Shown here: in pieces, positions 5,782 through 12,116 of the stretch
Position numbering within the stretch: the first letter of the stretch is position 1
Layout: the number at the start of each line of letters is the position of its first letter
The notes under the pieces: model-generated
Told to the model about the DNA's origin: nothing
Seen by the model: the letters and a program-made list of their open reading frames with translations, nothing else
Database searches by the model: none
Origin: an uncultured Clostridia bacterium
GTDB taxonomy: Bacteria; Bacillota; Clostridia; TANB77; CAG-508
Direction of reading: 5' to 3'
NCBI GenBank assembly: GCA_944388645.1
Contig: CALXJO010000021.1
Location: 1 to 12,116, forward strand
DNA: 12,116 nucleotides
Made by a program: the position numbers and the translations under genes

Positions 5782-7468
5782 AAAATTGTTTTTCATTTTA
5801 TTTTTAACCTTATTTTTCTTACTATTTTATTTAGAAATATCTTTCTTTTATTCCTTTTTGTTAGTAGATTTTGTATATCTAGATTTAGGGTTTGAAGTAT
5901 TTTTCATAGAAGGTTTATTATGGCAAAATATTAAAATATTATTTGTTTTATTCGCTTTTTTATCAGTATTAATTATTTCTATAAATATTTCATTTAGCAT
6001 TTCTAATTCAAGGTTTATTAAATCTATTTTCAATAAACACAAAAATAATAATTTAGAAAGAGATTCTAATTCTTTGCAATTAGTTGTTGGGCTTAATAAT
6101 GAATCTGGTAAAACTCTTGCTATTCCTGAATATGGCTTGTTTCAAAACATTTTAATAACAGGAACAATAGGCTCTGGTAAGACTAGTAGTGCAATGTACC
6201 CATTTACTAGGCAATTACTGGAATATAAATATAATGATGCAAACTCTAAAATAGGAATGCTTATATTAGATGTTAAAGGTAATTATTTTTCTCAAGTATA
6301 TAATTATGCCCAAAATATTGGAAGGCTTAATGATTTAATAGAAATTAAAATAAAAGGTAAATATTTTTATAATCCATTAGATAAACCATTTTTAAAGCCA
6401 TCAGTTATTGCAAACCAATTAAAAACTATATTACTTCTTTTTTCTCCTAATAATTCAGAATCATATTGGTTAGATAAAGCAGAAGCTGTATTAACAGAAG
6501 CAATAAAGCTTTGCAGATTATATAACAATAATTATGTTACATTTACAGAAATTCATAATTTAGTTACTAAACCAGATTATTATCATGAAAAAATAGCTAA
6601 TCTTAGAGAAAAATTTACTAAAAATGAATTAAGTAAAAAACAAATTTATAATCTTTTATCTGCTATAAACTTTTTTGAAAAAGAATTTCTAAGTTTGGAT
6701 TTACGTACTTTAAATATTTTACGTTCTGAAATTACTAGAATCACAAACTGTTTTGTCTCAGATTTTGAAGTAGAACGTACCTTTTGCCCTCCTAAAAACA
6801 AAATTAACTTTCATGGTTTTAAGGATGTTATAAATCTAGGAAAAATCGTTGTTCTTAATATGAATATAAATGAATTTAGAAATTTATCTAAAATAATTTC
6901 TGCATATTTGAAGATAGATTTTCAAACAGAAGTAATGCGTAGACTTACAAAAAAGAATATTTCTAATCGTGTTGTTGCCTTTATATCTGATGAATATAGT
7001 GAATATGTAACTTCAACAGATGCAAATTTCTTCTCTCAAAGTAGAGAGGCTCGTTGTATTAATATTATTTCTACTCAAAGTTATAACTCAATTTTAAATA
7101 CTTTAAATAATAAATATTCTACAGAAATAATAGTTCAAAATTTAGTTAATAAAATCTGGTTTCGTACAGATGATATTTACACAATAGAAAATGCTCAAAA
7201 ACAAATTGGAAAAGTTGATAAAGAAAGATTATCAAAAACTATTTCAGAAAATGCAAAACAAACTAATTATAATTTTATTACTCGTTCTTTTAACTCAAAA
7301 GATTCCAGCATTTCTGAAAGTATTAATACATATGTACAAAATGACTATGTATATGACTTTAAATTTTTTACTCAAGAGCTAGAGACTTTTAATGCTCTTT
7401 GTTTTCTTACAGATGGTAACAAGATATTACCACCTTGTAAAATAGAACTTTTCCCTTATTTTAAATAA
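5765..7468 (+). CDS. VirD4/TraG-type type IV secretion coupling ATPase
   Basis: This protein of about 567 residues has T4CP architecture. Two N-terminal membrane segments (about 8-38 and 53-79) precede a cytosolic RecA-like ATPase. Walker A is GTIGSGKT (133-140); a hydrophobic strand ending in Asp-Glu (ISDEY, D409-E410) is the likely Walker B, and ISTQS (435-439) is the sensor-like Gln motif. The region about 230-330 is helical, as in the all-alpha substrate domain. In conjugation such hexameric ATPases bring DNA or protein to the secretion channel. The start is uncertain: GTG at 5765 overlaps its own Shine-Dalgarno, GAGGTG (5762-5767). That site would best serve TTA at 5774, while the next in-frame TTG is at 5786. 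Genes for pilin, VirB6-like and VirB3-like proteins follow at short spacing. No relaxase or VirB4 gene accompanies it. Confidence 0.85.
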   Translation: MVTLNKKLFFILFLTLFFLLFYLEISFFYSFLLVDFVYLDLGFEVFFIEGLLWQNIKILFVLFAFLSVLIISINISFSISNSRFIKSIFNKHKNNNLERDSNSLQLVVGLNNESGKTLAIPEYGLFQNILITGTIGSGKTSSAMYPFTRQLLEYKYNDANSKIGMLILDVKGNYFSQVYNYAQNIGRLNDLIEIKIKGKYFYNPLDKPFLKPSVIANQLKTILLLFSPNNSESYWLDKAEAVLTEAIKLCRLYNNNYVTFTEIHNLVTKPDYYHEKIANLREKFTKNELSKKQIYNLLSAINFFEKEFLSLDLRTLNILRSEITRITNCFVSDFEVERTFCPPKNKINFHGFKDVINLGKIVVLNMNINEFRNLSKIISAYLKIDFQTEVMRRLTKKNISNRVVAFISDEYSEYVTSTDANFFSQSREARCINIISTQSYNSILNTLNNKYSTEIIVQNLVNKIWFRTDDIYTIENAQKQIGKVDKERLSKTISENAKQTNYNFITRSFNSKDSSISESINTYVQNDYVYDFKFFTQELETFNALCFLTDGNKILPPCKIELFPYFK

Positions 7469-7483
7469 TTTAAAGGAGGTCTT

Positions 7484-7804
7484 ATGGTAAAGAAAATACT
7501 TATTATTTTTTTATTATTTATTTTATTTTCTATATTTTTCTCAACAAATGTATTTGCAGCAGACCCAAAATTAATATCTAAATTAGATGATGCATTTGAA
7601 GATATTAAAGATTGGCTTATAAAGCTTGCAACTCCTGCAGCAGCAGTTGCAGTGGGCACTGGTATTTTTATGAAAAAATTTAGTTTTGGTGATGAAGAAC
7701 GTATTAGAATGGGTAAAAAAATCGTACGAGGTTCACTTTTTTCATATGCCTTTATTTTAGGAATTGATTTAGTTTTATCTGCTATTTCTAGCCTAGTAAA
7801 GTAA
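7484..7804 (+). CDS. VirB2/TrbC-like pilin subunit
   Basis: This is a 106-residue protein with a clear signal peptide: MVKK, a hydrophobic core, then VFA before Ala26-Asp27, suggesting cleavage after Ala25. The mature part has a short amphipathic segment and two membrane helices, TPAAAVAVGTGIFM (about 55-68) and about 87-105. They are separated by a short charged loop that includes DEERIRMGKK. This is the topology of VirB2/TrbC pilins, which assemble the conjugative pilus or channel surface. AAAGGAGGT (7472-7480) gives a near-perfect ribosome binding site 15 nt after the coupling-protein stop, so it is co-transcribed. The identification rests on size, topology and context because sequence identity in this family is low. 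Confidence 0.75.
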   Translation: MVKKILIIFLLFILFSIFFSTNVFAADPKLISKLDDAFEDIKDWLIKLATPAAAVAVGTGIFMKKFSFGDEERIRMGKKIVRGSLFSYAFILGIDLVLSAISSLVK

Positions 7805-7815
7805 GGTGATGAATA

Positions 7816-8688
7816 ATGGATACATCTTCTATCGACTATTCTCAAATTATAATAGATACAATAAATGAATTATTTAGTTCTCTTTTCTCCTCTATTGATA
7901 ATTCTATTTATTCCCTATTAGATAAAATTACATTTATAGATGAATCTATATTATCTAACAATCTCTTTGAAAAAGCTTTAAACTCAGTTTATGGTCTTAC
8001 AGGTATTGCCAATGCTCTTTTAATTGGATTTGTTATTTATTATTGTAGCAGATTAATGTTATCTCATTTTGTAGGAATAAATATAGAAAAACCTTATCAA
8101 TTTCTTACAAAAGTATTGCTTTGTTGTATTTGTATAAATTCTTCAATGTTCTTTTGTGAAGAAATACTAAAAATAAACTCTTTGTTATCTGATTGTATAT
8201 GTGAAATAGGAAATAATATTTGTTCTAAAGATATTTCTTTTAATACTCTGATAGAAGAAACAAATATATTTTTAAATTCAAATACAGAGTTTAATATATT
8301 CTCTTTTAATGGAATTATTAAAAGTGTTATAACCTCTGGTTTAATTTCATTGCTTTTCTCTTATTCAATTAGGTTTATATTAGTAAAAATATTTATCCTT
8401 CTTTCTCCTTTTGCAATACTTTCTTTAGTCATGCAATCAACTTCTTGGCTATTTAAAATATGGCTTCGTACTATTTGCTCACTACTATTGTTACAATCTT
8501 TTGTTTCTTTAATTTTACTAATTATTTTTACAATTAATTTATCTTCATTAGATGTTTTATCACAAATATCTTACATTAGTGCAATTTATATTTTAAGTAA
8601 AGCTAATTCTTATATAAAAGAACTTTTAGGTGGAATTTCGACTGATTTTAATTATAATATTGCTTCTTTAAAAACTCTTTTTAGATGA
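7816..8688 (+). CDS. VirB6/TrbL-like polytopic membrane protein
   Basis: This 290-residue integral membrane protein has about six hydrophobic segments (roughly 57-80, 97-116, 167-188, 189-206, 216-241 and 249-262). It has a soluble N-terminus and a cysteine-rich, polar middle (about 121-165). The stretch LVKIFILLSPFAILSLV followed by STSWLFKIWLR (about 189-218) is the best family signal and matches the core of VirB6/TrbL-type proteins, which form the inner-membrane part of the DNA or protein transfer channel. AAGGTGA (7803-7809) precedes the ATG, which is 11 nt after the pilin stop. About nine cysteines in 290 residues is unusual for this AT-rich background. It lies between the pilin and VirB3-like genes, an order common in Gram-positive conjugation modules. 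Confidence 0.75.
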   Translation: MDTSSIDYSQIIIDTINELFSSLFSSIDNSIYSLLDKITFIDESILSNNLFEKALNSVYGLTGIANALLIGFVIYYCSRLMLSHFVGINIEKPYQFLTKVLLCCICINSSMFFCEEILKINSLLSDCICEIGNNICSKDISFNTLIEETNIFLNSNTEFNIFSFNGIIKSVITSGLISLLFSYSIRFILVKIFILLSPFAILSLVMQSTSWLFKIWLRTICSLLLLQSFVSLILLIIFTINLSSLDVLSQISYISAIYILSKANSYIKELLGGISTDFNYNIASLKTLFR

Positions 8689-8701
8689 TTGGAGGTATTA
8701 A

Positions 8702-8986
8702 ATGAAATTTATTTTTCCTAGAAATTATAATTTTAAAAATAAATTATTTGGGATTTTTGATTATAATACAATTATTTTTAATATTATTTGGGATGTTTTC
8801 ATCTTCTGCTTAATTAATCTTATTTTTGAAGATATTACGACTAAAGCTATAATTTTTATTATTTGTTGCTTTCCTCTTCTATTATTTAGTATTGTTGGTT
8901 TCCAGCACGAAAATATCTTAAGTTTTATTACATATTTACTAAAATTTTTGTTTAGTAATAAGGTTTATCTTTTTAATAAATTTTAA
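8702..8986 (+). CDS. PrgI/VirB3-like small membrane protein
   Basis: This 94-residue protein starts with a polar FPRNYNFKNKLFGIFDY stretch followed by two membrane helices (about 24-43 and 48-67) and a basic, aromatic C-terminus. This resembles PrgI-family (VirB3-like) proteins of Gram-positive type IV secretion systems, which normally sit directly before the VirB4 ATPase gene and contact it. GGAGGT at 8691-8696 is a strong ribosome binding site and the gene starts 13 nt after the VirB6-like stop. It is the last gene of the operon: dnaD follows after 68 nt with its own promoter, so the VirB4 gene expected next is missing. No hairpin terminator is visible after it. Confidence 0.7.
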   Translation: MKFIFPRNYNFKNKLFGIFDYNTIIFNIIWDVFIFCLINLIFEDITTKAIIFIICCFPLLLFSIVGFQHENILSFITYLLKFLFSNKVYLFNKF

Positions 8987-8997
8987 TACAATTTTGG

Positions 8998-9026
8998 TTG
9001 TAAATAGTGTCTAAAAATGTTATAAT
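8998..9026 (+). promoter_or_regulatory. Extended -10 promoter of dnaD-dnaI
   Basis: TTGTAA (8998-9003), a 17-nt spacer and TATAAT (9021-9026) are preceded by TG at -15/-14, giving an extended -10 promoter. It lies 12 nt after the PrgI-like stop, so the replication genes can be expressed independently of the T4SS genes. Confidence 0.8.
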
Positions 9027-9054
9027 TTGTTTGATTATGAGGTGACTTAAAATT

Positions 9055-10044
9055 ATGAAATTAGACCAAGTAGATAGTTCTTTACTATTTTCAAATACAA
9101 ACATACCTGATGCTTTTTTTACAGAATATTTTTCACAAGCATCAGGCGATTCTATTAAGGTATATCTTTACATGTTCTTTTTGTCAAAATATGGCAAAGA
9201 AGTAAGGATTAATGACCTTTCTAAAAAATTAAATATACCATTAAAAACAATTCAAGATTCTATTAAATATTGGGAAGGTCTTGGCTTGCTAATTAGGAAG
9301 AACTCTGGTTATGAGTTTGCTAATATTCAAGAGATTGAATTACACAAACTTTATAACCCAAAAGTTGCATTATCTGCAGAAGATATTAAAAATACACAAA
9401 AGAATAAATATCGTGCTCAGGCAATCGAGAATATTAATAATGAGTTTTTCCAAGGTGTAATGTCTCCTTCTTGGTATGGAGATATTGAATTATGGTTTAG
9501 CAAATATTCTTTTGATGAAGAGGTTATGATTGCTTTGTTTAGATATTGTTTTAACCGCTCTGCTTTGCATAGAAACTATATTCAAACAGTTGCTGAGGCT
9601 TGGGCAAAAAATAATATTAAGACATTTGCAGATTTAGACGCTTATTATGCAAAACAAGAAGCTTTAATGAGCATAGAGAAAACAATTTCTAAGAAACTTG
9701 GCCTAAATAGGCAATTATCAGAATATGAAGAAGCTTATGTTTATAAATGGGTAAATGATTTTAACTATAATATGGACATTATAGAAATTGCACTAAAGAA
9801 GACTACTTCAAAGGCAAATCCAAATTTTGATTATTTAGATAAATTAATCACAAGTTGGCATGAAAGGAATTTAAAGACTCCAGAAGCTGTAAATCAATTT
9901 ATTGCAGATATGAAGCAAAAAGATAAAGATATTAAAAATATGTCTAAAAAGCCTACTTATAATAGCTATGAGCAAAGAAATTATGATAATTACTCAGATT
10001 TATATGCCAATATTCCTACTGATAATGATAAAAAGGATGATTAA
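9055..10044 (+). CDS. DnaD-domain replication initiation protein
   Basis: This 329-residue primosome protein has an N-terminal winged-helix part (about 20-95) with a helix-turn-helix-like ISKKLN-type segment (VRINDLSKKLNIPLKTIQDS) used for oligomerisation and DNA or DnaA contacts in the family. It then has two tandem DnaB_2/DDBH2 domains. The first ends with Y175-I-x6-W183 (YIQTVAEAW), the second with Y260-L-x6-W268 (YLDKLITSW), both matching the YxxxIxxxW signature of single-strand DNA binding in DnaD/DnaB proteins. The tail (about 290-329) is polar and disordered. In low-GC Gram-positives DnaD helps load the replicative helicase with DnaB and DnaI. GAGGTGA (9039-9045) supports the ATG. The next gene, the helicase loader, starts 2 nt after its stop. 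Confidence 0.9.
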   Translation: MKLDQVDSSLLFSNTNIPDAFFTEYFSQASGDSIKVYLYMFFLSKYGKEVRINDLSKKLNIPLKTIQDSIKYWEGLGLLIRKNSGYEFANIQEIELHKLYNPKVALSAEDIKNTQKNKYRAQAIENINNEFFQGVMSPSWYGDIELWFSKYSFDEEVMIALFRYCFNRSALHRNYIQTVAEAWAKNNIKTFADLDAYYAKQEALMSIEKTISKKLGLNRQLSEYEEAYVYKWVNDFNYNMDIIEIALKKTTSKANPNFDYLDKLITSWHERNLKTPEAVNQFIADMKQKDKDIKNMSKKPTYNSYEQRNYDNYSDLYANIPTDNDKKDD

Positions 10045-10046
10045 AT

Positions 10047-11069
10047 ATGCCAAATAATGATTTAAAACAATTGTTAAATGAATATGAGCAAAAAAGAAAT
10101 AAAGCTATTTCTGAAGCTCAGGACAGAAAAAAAGAAATATATGATAAAAATCCAAGATTGCAAGAAATAGATGATGAATTAAACAATCTAGCTTTTAGAA
10201 CAGCAAGAGACGTTCTTAAAACAAGTAACACAACTTTACTAGAAGAATTAAAGCAAAAAAAGCAAATGTTGCTTTCAGAAAAGGAAGAAATTCTTTCTCG
10301 TTTAAAAATAGATAATTCATACTTTAATCCACATTTTGAATGTGAGAAGTGCCAAGATACAGGTTATATTACTAATAATTACAATACTGTTATGTGTAAT
10401 TGTCTTAAACAGAGATTATTTGATTTAAAATATAATACTTATAATACATATGACATTAGAAACCATTCATTTGATAGTTTTTCTACAAGTTTATATTCAG
10501 ATAAAATAGACAAAGAAAAATATCATTTTAATATATCTCCTAGAGATAATATGGAAAACATAAAAAAAATCGCTCAAAAATTTATTAATAATTTCGATAA
10601 TCCTGATGAAAAGAATTTGCTATTTACTGGTAATACTGGCCTTGGCAAGACATTTCTTTCACAATGTATTGCCAATGAACTATTAAAAAAGAATAAAACT
10701 GTGTTATACCAAACAGCTCCTATTATGATTAATTCAATAATTGATTATAGAATGGGCAAAAAAACAAGTTTTGATTTATTAAATAATATTTTAAATGTTG
10801 ATTTACTTGTAATAGACGATTTAGGAACAGAGGGTATGAATAGTATGAAATTTTCAGAATTATTCTCAGTACTAAATTCGAGATTGTTAAATCAAAAAGA
10901 TCATATTACAAAAACAATTATTTCAACTAATTTAAGTTTAAATAATTTAGCCGAAATGTATGGAGAAAGAATTATTTCTCGTTTAGTTGGAAGTTATAAT
11001 ATATGCGTATTTTTTGGAGATGATATTAGAAGAAAAAAGGCAATTCAAAGTAAACAAGGAGGAAACTAA
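10047..11069 (+). CDS. DnaI/DnaC-type helicase loader ATPase
   Basis: This 340-residue AAA+ ATPase has a coiled N-terminal region (about 5-88), then a zinc-finger-like C99-x2-C102...C117-x-C119 motif, then the AAA+ core. Walker A is GNTGLGKT (195-202), Walker B LLVIDD (253-258), sensor-1 Asn295 in ISTNLSL, and the likely arginine finger lies in GERIISRL (306-313). The C-terminus DDIRRKKA is typical of DnaC/DnaI. Length and domain order match DnaI, which delivers the DnaB-type helicase (DnaC in Bacillus) to the replication fork. The AAAGGATGA site overlaps the end of dnaD, so the two genes are co-translated from one mRNA. The last codons and the stop lie inside the transcription terminator. 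Confidence 0.9.
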   Translation: MPNNDLKQLLNEYEQKRNKAISEAQDRKKEIYDKNPRLQEIDDELNNLAFRTARDVLKTSNTTLLEELKQKKQMLLSEKEEILSRLKIDNSYFNPHFECEKCQDTGYITNNYNTVMCNCLKQRLFDLKYNTYNTYDIRNHSFDSFSTSLYSDKIDKEKYHFNISPRDNMENIKKIAQKFINNFDNPDEKNLLFTGNTGLGKTFLSQCIANELLKKNKTVLYQTAPIMINSIIDYRMGKKTSFDLLNNILNVDLLVIDDLGTEGMNSMKFSELFSVLNSRLLNQKDHITKTIISTNLSLNNLAEMYGERIISRLVGSYNICVFFGDDIRRKKAIQSKQGGN

Positions 11070-11085
11070 TCCTCCTTGTTTTTTT
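11052..11085 (+). terminator. Terminator overlapping the dnaI stop codon
   Basis: A perfect 12-bp stem (11052-11063 AAACAAGGAGGA with 11070-11081) closes an AACTAA loop and is followed by more T. The dnaI stop TAA (11067-11069) lies in the loop, so the left arm is coding. The arm includes AGGAGG, but no start codon follows it. Confidence 0.88.
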
Positions 11086-11111
11086 AGTTATAACCAAAAT
11101 TATTTACTTTT

Positions 11112-11933
11112 TTACTCTTTACCGAAACTAACCATATAATACTTTCCTTTTTGCTCATCACTTATTGATTCCCACCTAACAGGTAATATACCAGCATCCA
11201 CAAATTCTTTCACTCTTATTTTTTCTTTTTTGCTATGTAATATATCAGGAGTACCTTTATTTTCAATTTCATTCTTAAGTTTTTCTTTTTCTTCTTCATC
11301 TTTATAATATTTAAAATAAAGATAATTGTTACTTCTTGTATTTTTATTTCTTTTGCCAAAAAAATTTTCATCTTCGACCACTGTTACACATACAGTGTAA
11401 CAAAACTTTAATTCACGATATAATGCTTTAGCAAATAATATATCTTTAATGCAGTTATACATATAATTTGGTAATTCACCCATAGATTTATAATGATACT
11501 TAAGCTCTATAGCATATCTCTCTTTTGGAAAATAACTATTAACAATAACTATATCTATTTCTGATTTTCTAAATAACCTTCTCTTTTTATCTTTTTCATT
11601 TAAATTATTAAATTCATTTTTGTTTTCTTTATCTGTTTCTATATGATTTTTCACTACTTCATTTATGTTTATATCTGTAAAAGTATTAATATTTCTTTCG
11701 AATTGTACCATGTATTTATTTCTATTGTCTTTTTTATTTAATTCATTAAATCTTTCTCTTAAAAGAATTCCTAGTTCATATTGAAATGAAGTTTCATTAT
11801 AAATATATTTTTTATTGATATCTTTTTCTTTTAATGATTCATTTATTGAAATAACCTTTTCTCCTCTTATAATTTCGTTTATACTTTTTTCTATTATATT
11901 AATTATTTTATCATTTTTTGTATCATGTTCCAT
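11112..11933 (-). CDS. Hypothetical protein with PD-(D/E)XK nuclease-like core
   Basis: This 273-residue, highly charged protein (many Lys, Glu, Asn) has no signal peptide or membrane segment. The middle carries a restriction-endonuclease-like arrangement: E53 in ETSFQYELGILL, then FRKSEIDIVIVN with D127, then RYAIELKYHY with E143-x-K145. This is the E...D...ExK order on alternating strands seen in PD-(D/E)XK proteins. The C-terminal half has aromatic strands and ends PVRWESIS...KYYMVSF. I recognise no named family; a DNase, a restriction-type effector or a catalytically dead relative are all possible. GGGGGAG (11937-11943) supports the ATG and a promoter lies upstream. No methylase, toxin partner or immunity gene adjoins it inside the window. 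It is convergent with dnaI. Confidence 0.55.
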   Translation of the reverse strand: MEHDTKNDKIINIIEKSINEIIRGEKVISINESLKEKDINKKYIYNETSFQYELGILLRERFNELNKKDNRNKYMVQFERNINTFTDININEVVKNHIETDKENKNEFNNLNEKDKKRRLFRKSEIDIVIVNSYFPKERYAIELKYHYKSMGELPNYMYNCIKDILFAKALYRELKFCYTVCVTVVEDENFFGKRNKNTRSNNYLYFKYYKDEEEKEKLKNEIENKGTPDILHSKKEKIRVKEFVDAGILPVRWESISDEQKGKYYMVSFGKE

Positions 11934-12015
11934 ACTCTCCCCCTTGTATTTTTAACAAGTTGCTACTCTACACCCTATTTTATAATTTATTTTCCTTCTT
12001 TTATTATACATTTAA

Positions 12016-12044
12016 AATATAACATAACATATCTATTTTTTCAA
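12016..12044 (-). promoter_or_regulatory. Putative promoter of the nuclease-like gene
   Basis: On the minus strand TTGAAA (12039-12044), a 17-nt spacer and TATATT (12016-12021) are followed about 83 nt later by the ATG. The 5' leader of roughly 75 nt has no strong fold that I can see. Confidence 0.6.
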
Positions 12045-12078
12045 CAATAGTAGATATTTCTCAAAATTAAAAAATGAA

Positions 12079-12092
12079 GAACGTATACGTTC
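12079..12092. promoter_or_regulatory. Perfect 14-bp palindrome GAACGTATACGTTC
   Basis: The 14-bp palindrome GAACGTATACGTTC is partly extended outward by AAATG on the left and CATTT on the right. It lies about 35 bp upstream of the -35 box of the nuclease-like gene and next to the window end, so it could be an operator for that gene or for a gene outside the window. The regulator is unknown. Confidence 0.4.
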
Positions 12093-12116
12093 CATTTACC
12101 ATGATATGAAAAACCA

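Noticed and set aside
5848..6042. Minus-strand frame inside the coupling-protein gene
   Set aside because: It is a short antisense frame across the membrane-segment coding region with no independent support.
7191..7382. Plus-strand frame overlapping the coupling-protein gene
   Set aside because: It lies wholly inside the ATPase gene in another frame and its Lys/Leu-rich product is a frame shadow.
7456..7845. Minus-strand frame opposite the pilin gene
   Set aside because: It lies opposite a gene with a signal peptide, correct operon spacing and a strong ribosome binding site; the antisense product resembles no family.
5070..8986. ICE attachment sites at the tRNA genes
   Set aside because: I found no repeat of a tRNA 3' end at the far side of the T4SS genes, and the tRNA 3' ends face away from them; no integrase is present.
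12079..12092. SOS (LexA) box
   Set aside because: The half-sites GAAC and GTTC are separated by 6 bases instead of the 4 found in Gram-positive SOS boxes.

Overview
The window is a very AT-rich bacterial chromosomal segment, most likely from the Clostridia (Bacillota), possibly an uncultured gut lineage. The basis is Gram-positive style AGGAGG ribosome binding sites, sigma-A promoters, tRNAs with encoded CCA ends, a DnaD plus DnaI-type helicase-loader pair, a VanW/PG-binding protein and a small DUF1858 redox protein. No rRNA, CRISPR array, integrase, transposase or relaxase is visible.

Layout. 1-300 is almost pure A/T. 335-1279 (-) is a CorA-type metal transporter. 1386-1461 (-) is tRNA-Lys(CUU) with a consensus promoter and its own terminator. 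1551-1695 is a long imperfect inverted repeat. 1704-3239 (-) is a membrane-anchored VanW protein, divergent from a small CBM25/53-like carbohydrate-binding protein (3415-3888, +). That gene converges on an SDR-family reductase (3929-4657, -) through a shared terminator. 4692-4813 is a 122-bp palindromic MITE-like element. 4869-5145 (-) is a Lys-Glu-Thr tRNA operon with a promoter, an inter-tRNA hairpin and a terminator. 5224-5409 (-) is the DUF1858 gene behind an elaborately self-complementary leader.

The central part, about 5570-8986 (+), is a compact operon of type IV secretion (conjugation) parts: a possible small membrane peptide, a VirD4-type coupling ATPase, a VirB2/TrbC-like pilin, a VirB6/TrbL-like polytopic membrane protein and a PrgI/VirB3-like protein. 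No VirB4 ATPase, cell-wall hydrolase, VirB8-like protein or relaxase is present. The next genes are the primosome pair dnaD-dnaI (9055-11069), which have their own strong promoter and a terminator that overlaps the dnaI stop codon. The T4SS set is therefore either a shrunken integrative element or a domesticated partial transfer machine, and it is the most unusual thing in the window.

11112-11933 (-) encodes an orphan protein with a probable PD-(D/E)XK nuclease-like core, preceded by a recognisable promoter and, further upstream, a perfect 14-bp palindrome near the window end.

How the genes work together: the tRNA, dnaD-dnaI and metal-transport genes are ordinary housekeeping functions. The VanW and CBM proteins are possibly envelope or carbohydrate related. 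The T4SS genes form one translationally spaced unit with gaps of only 11-15 nt between the last four genes. Family calls come from recognised motifs only; no database search was possible.
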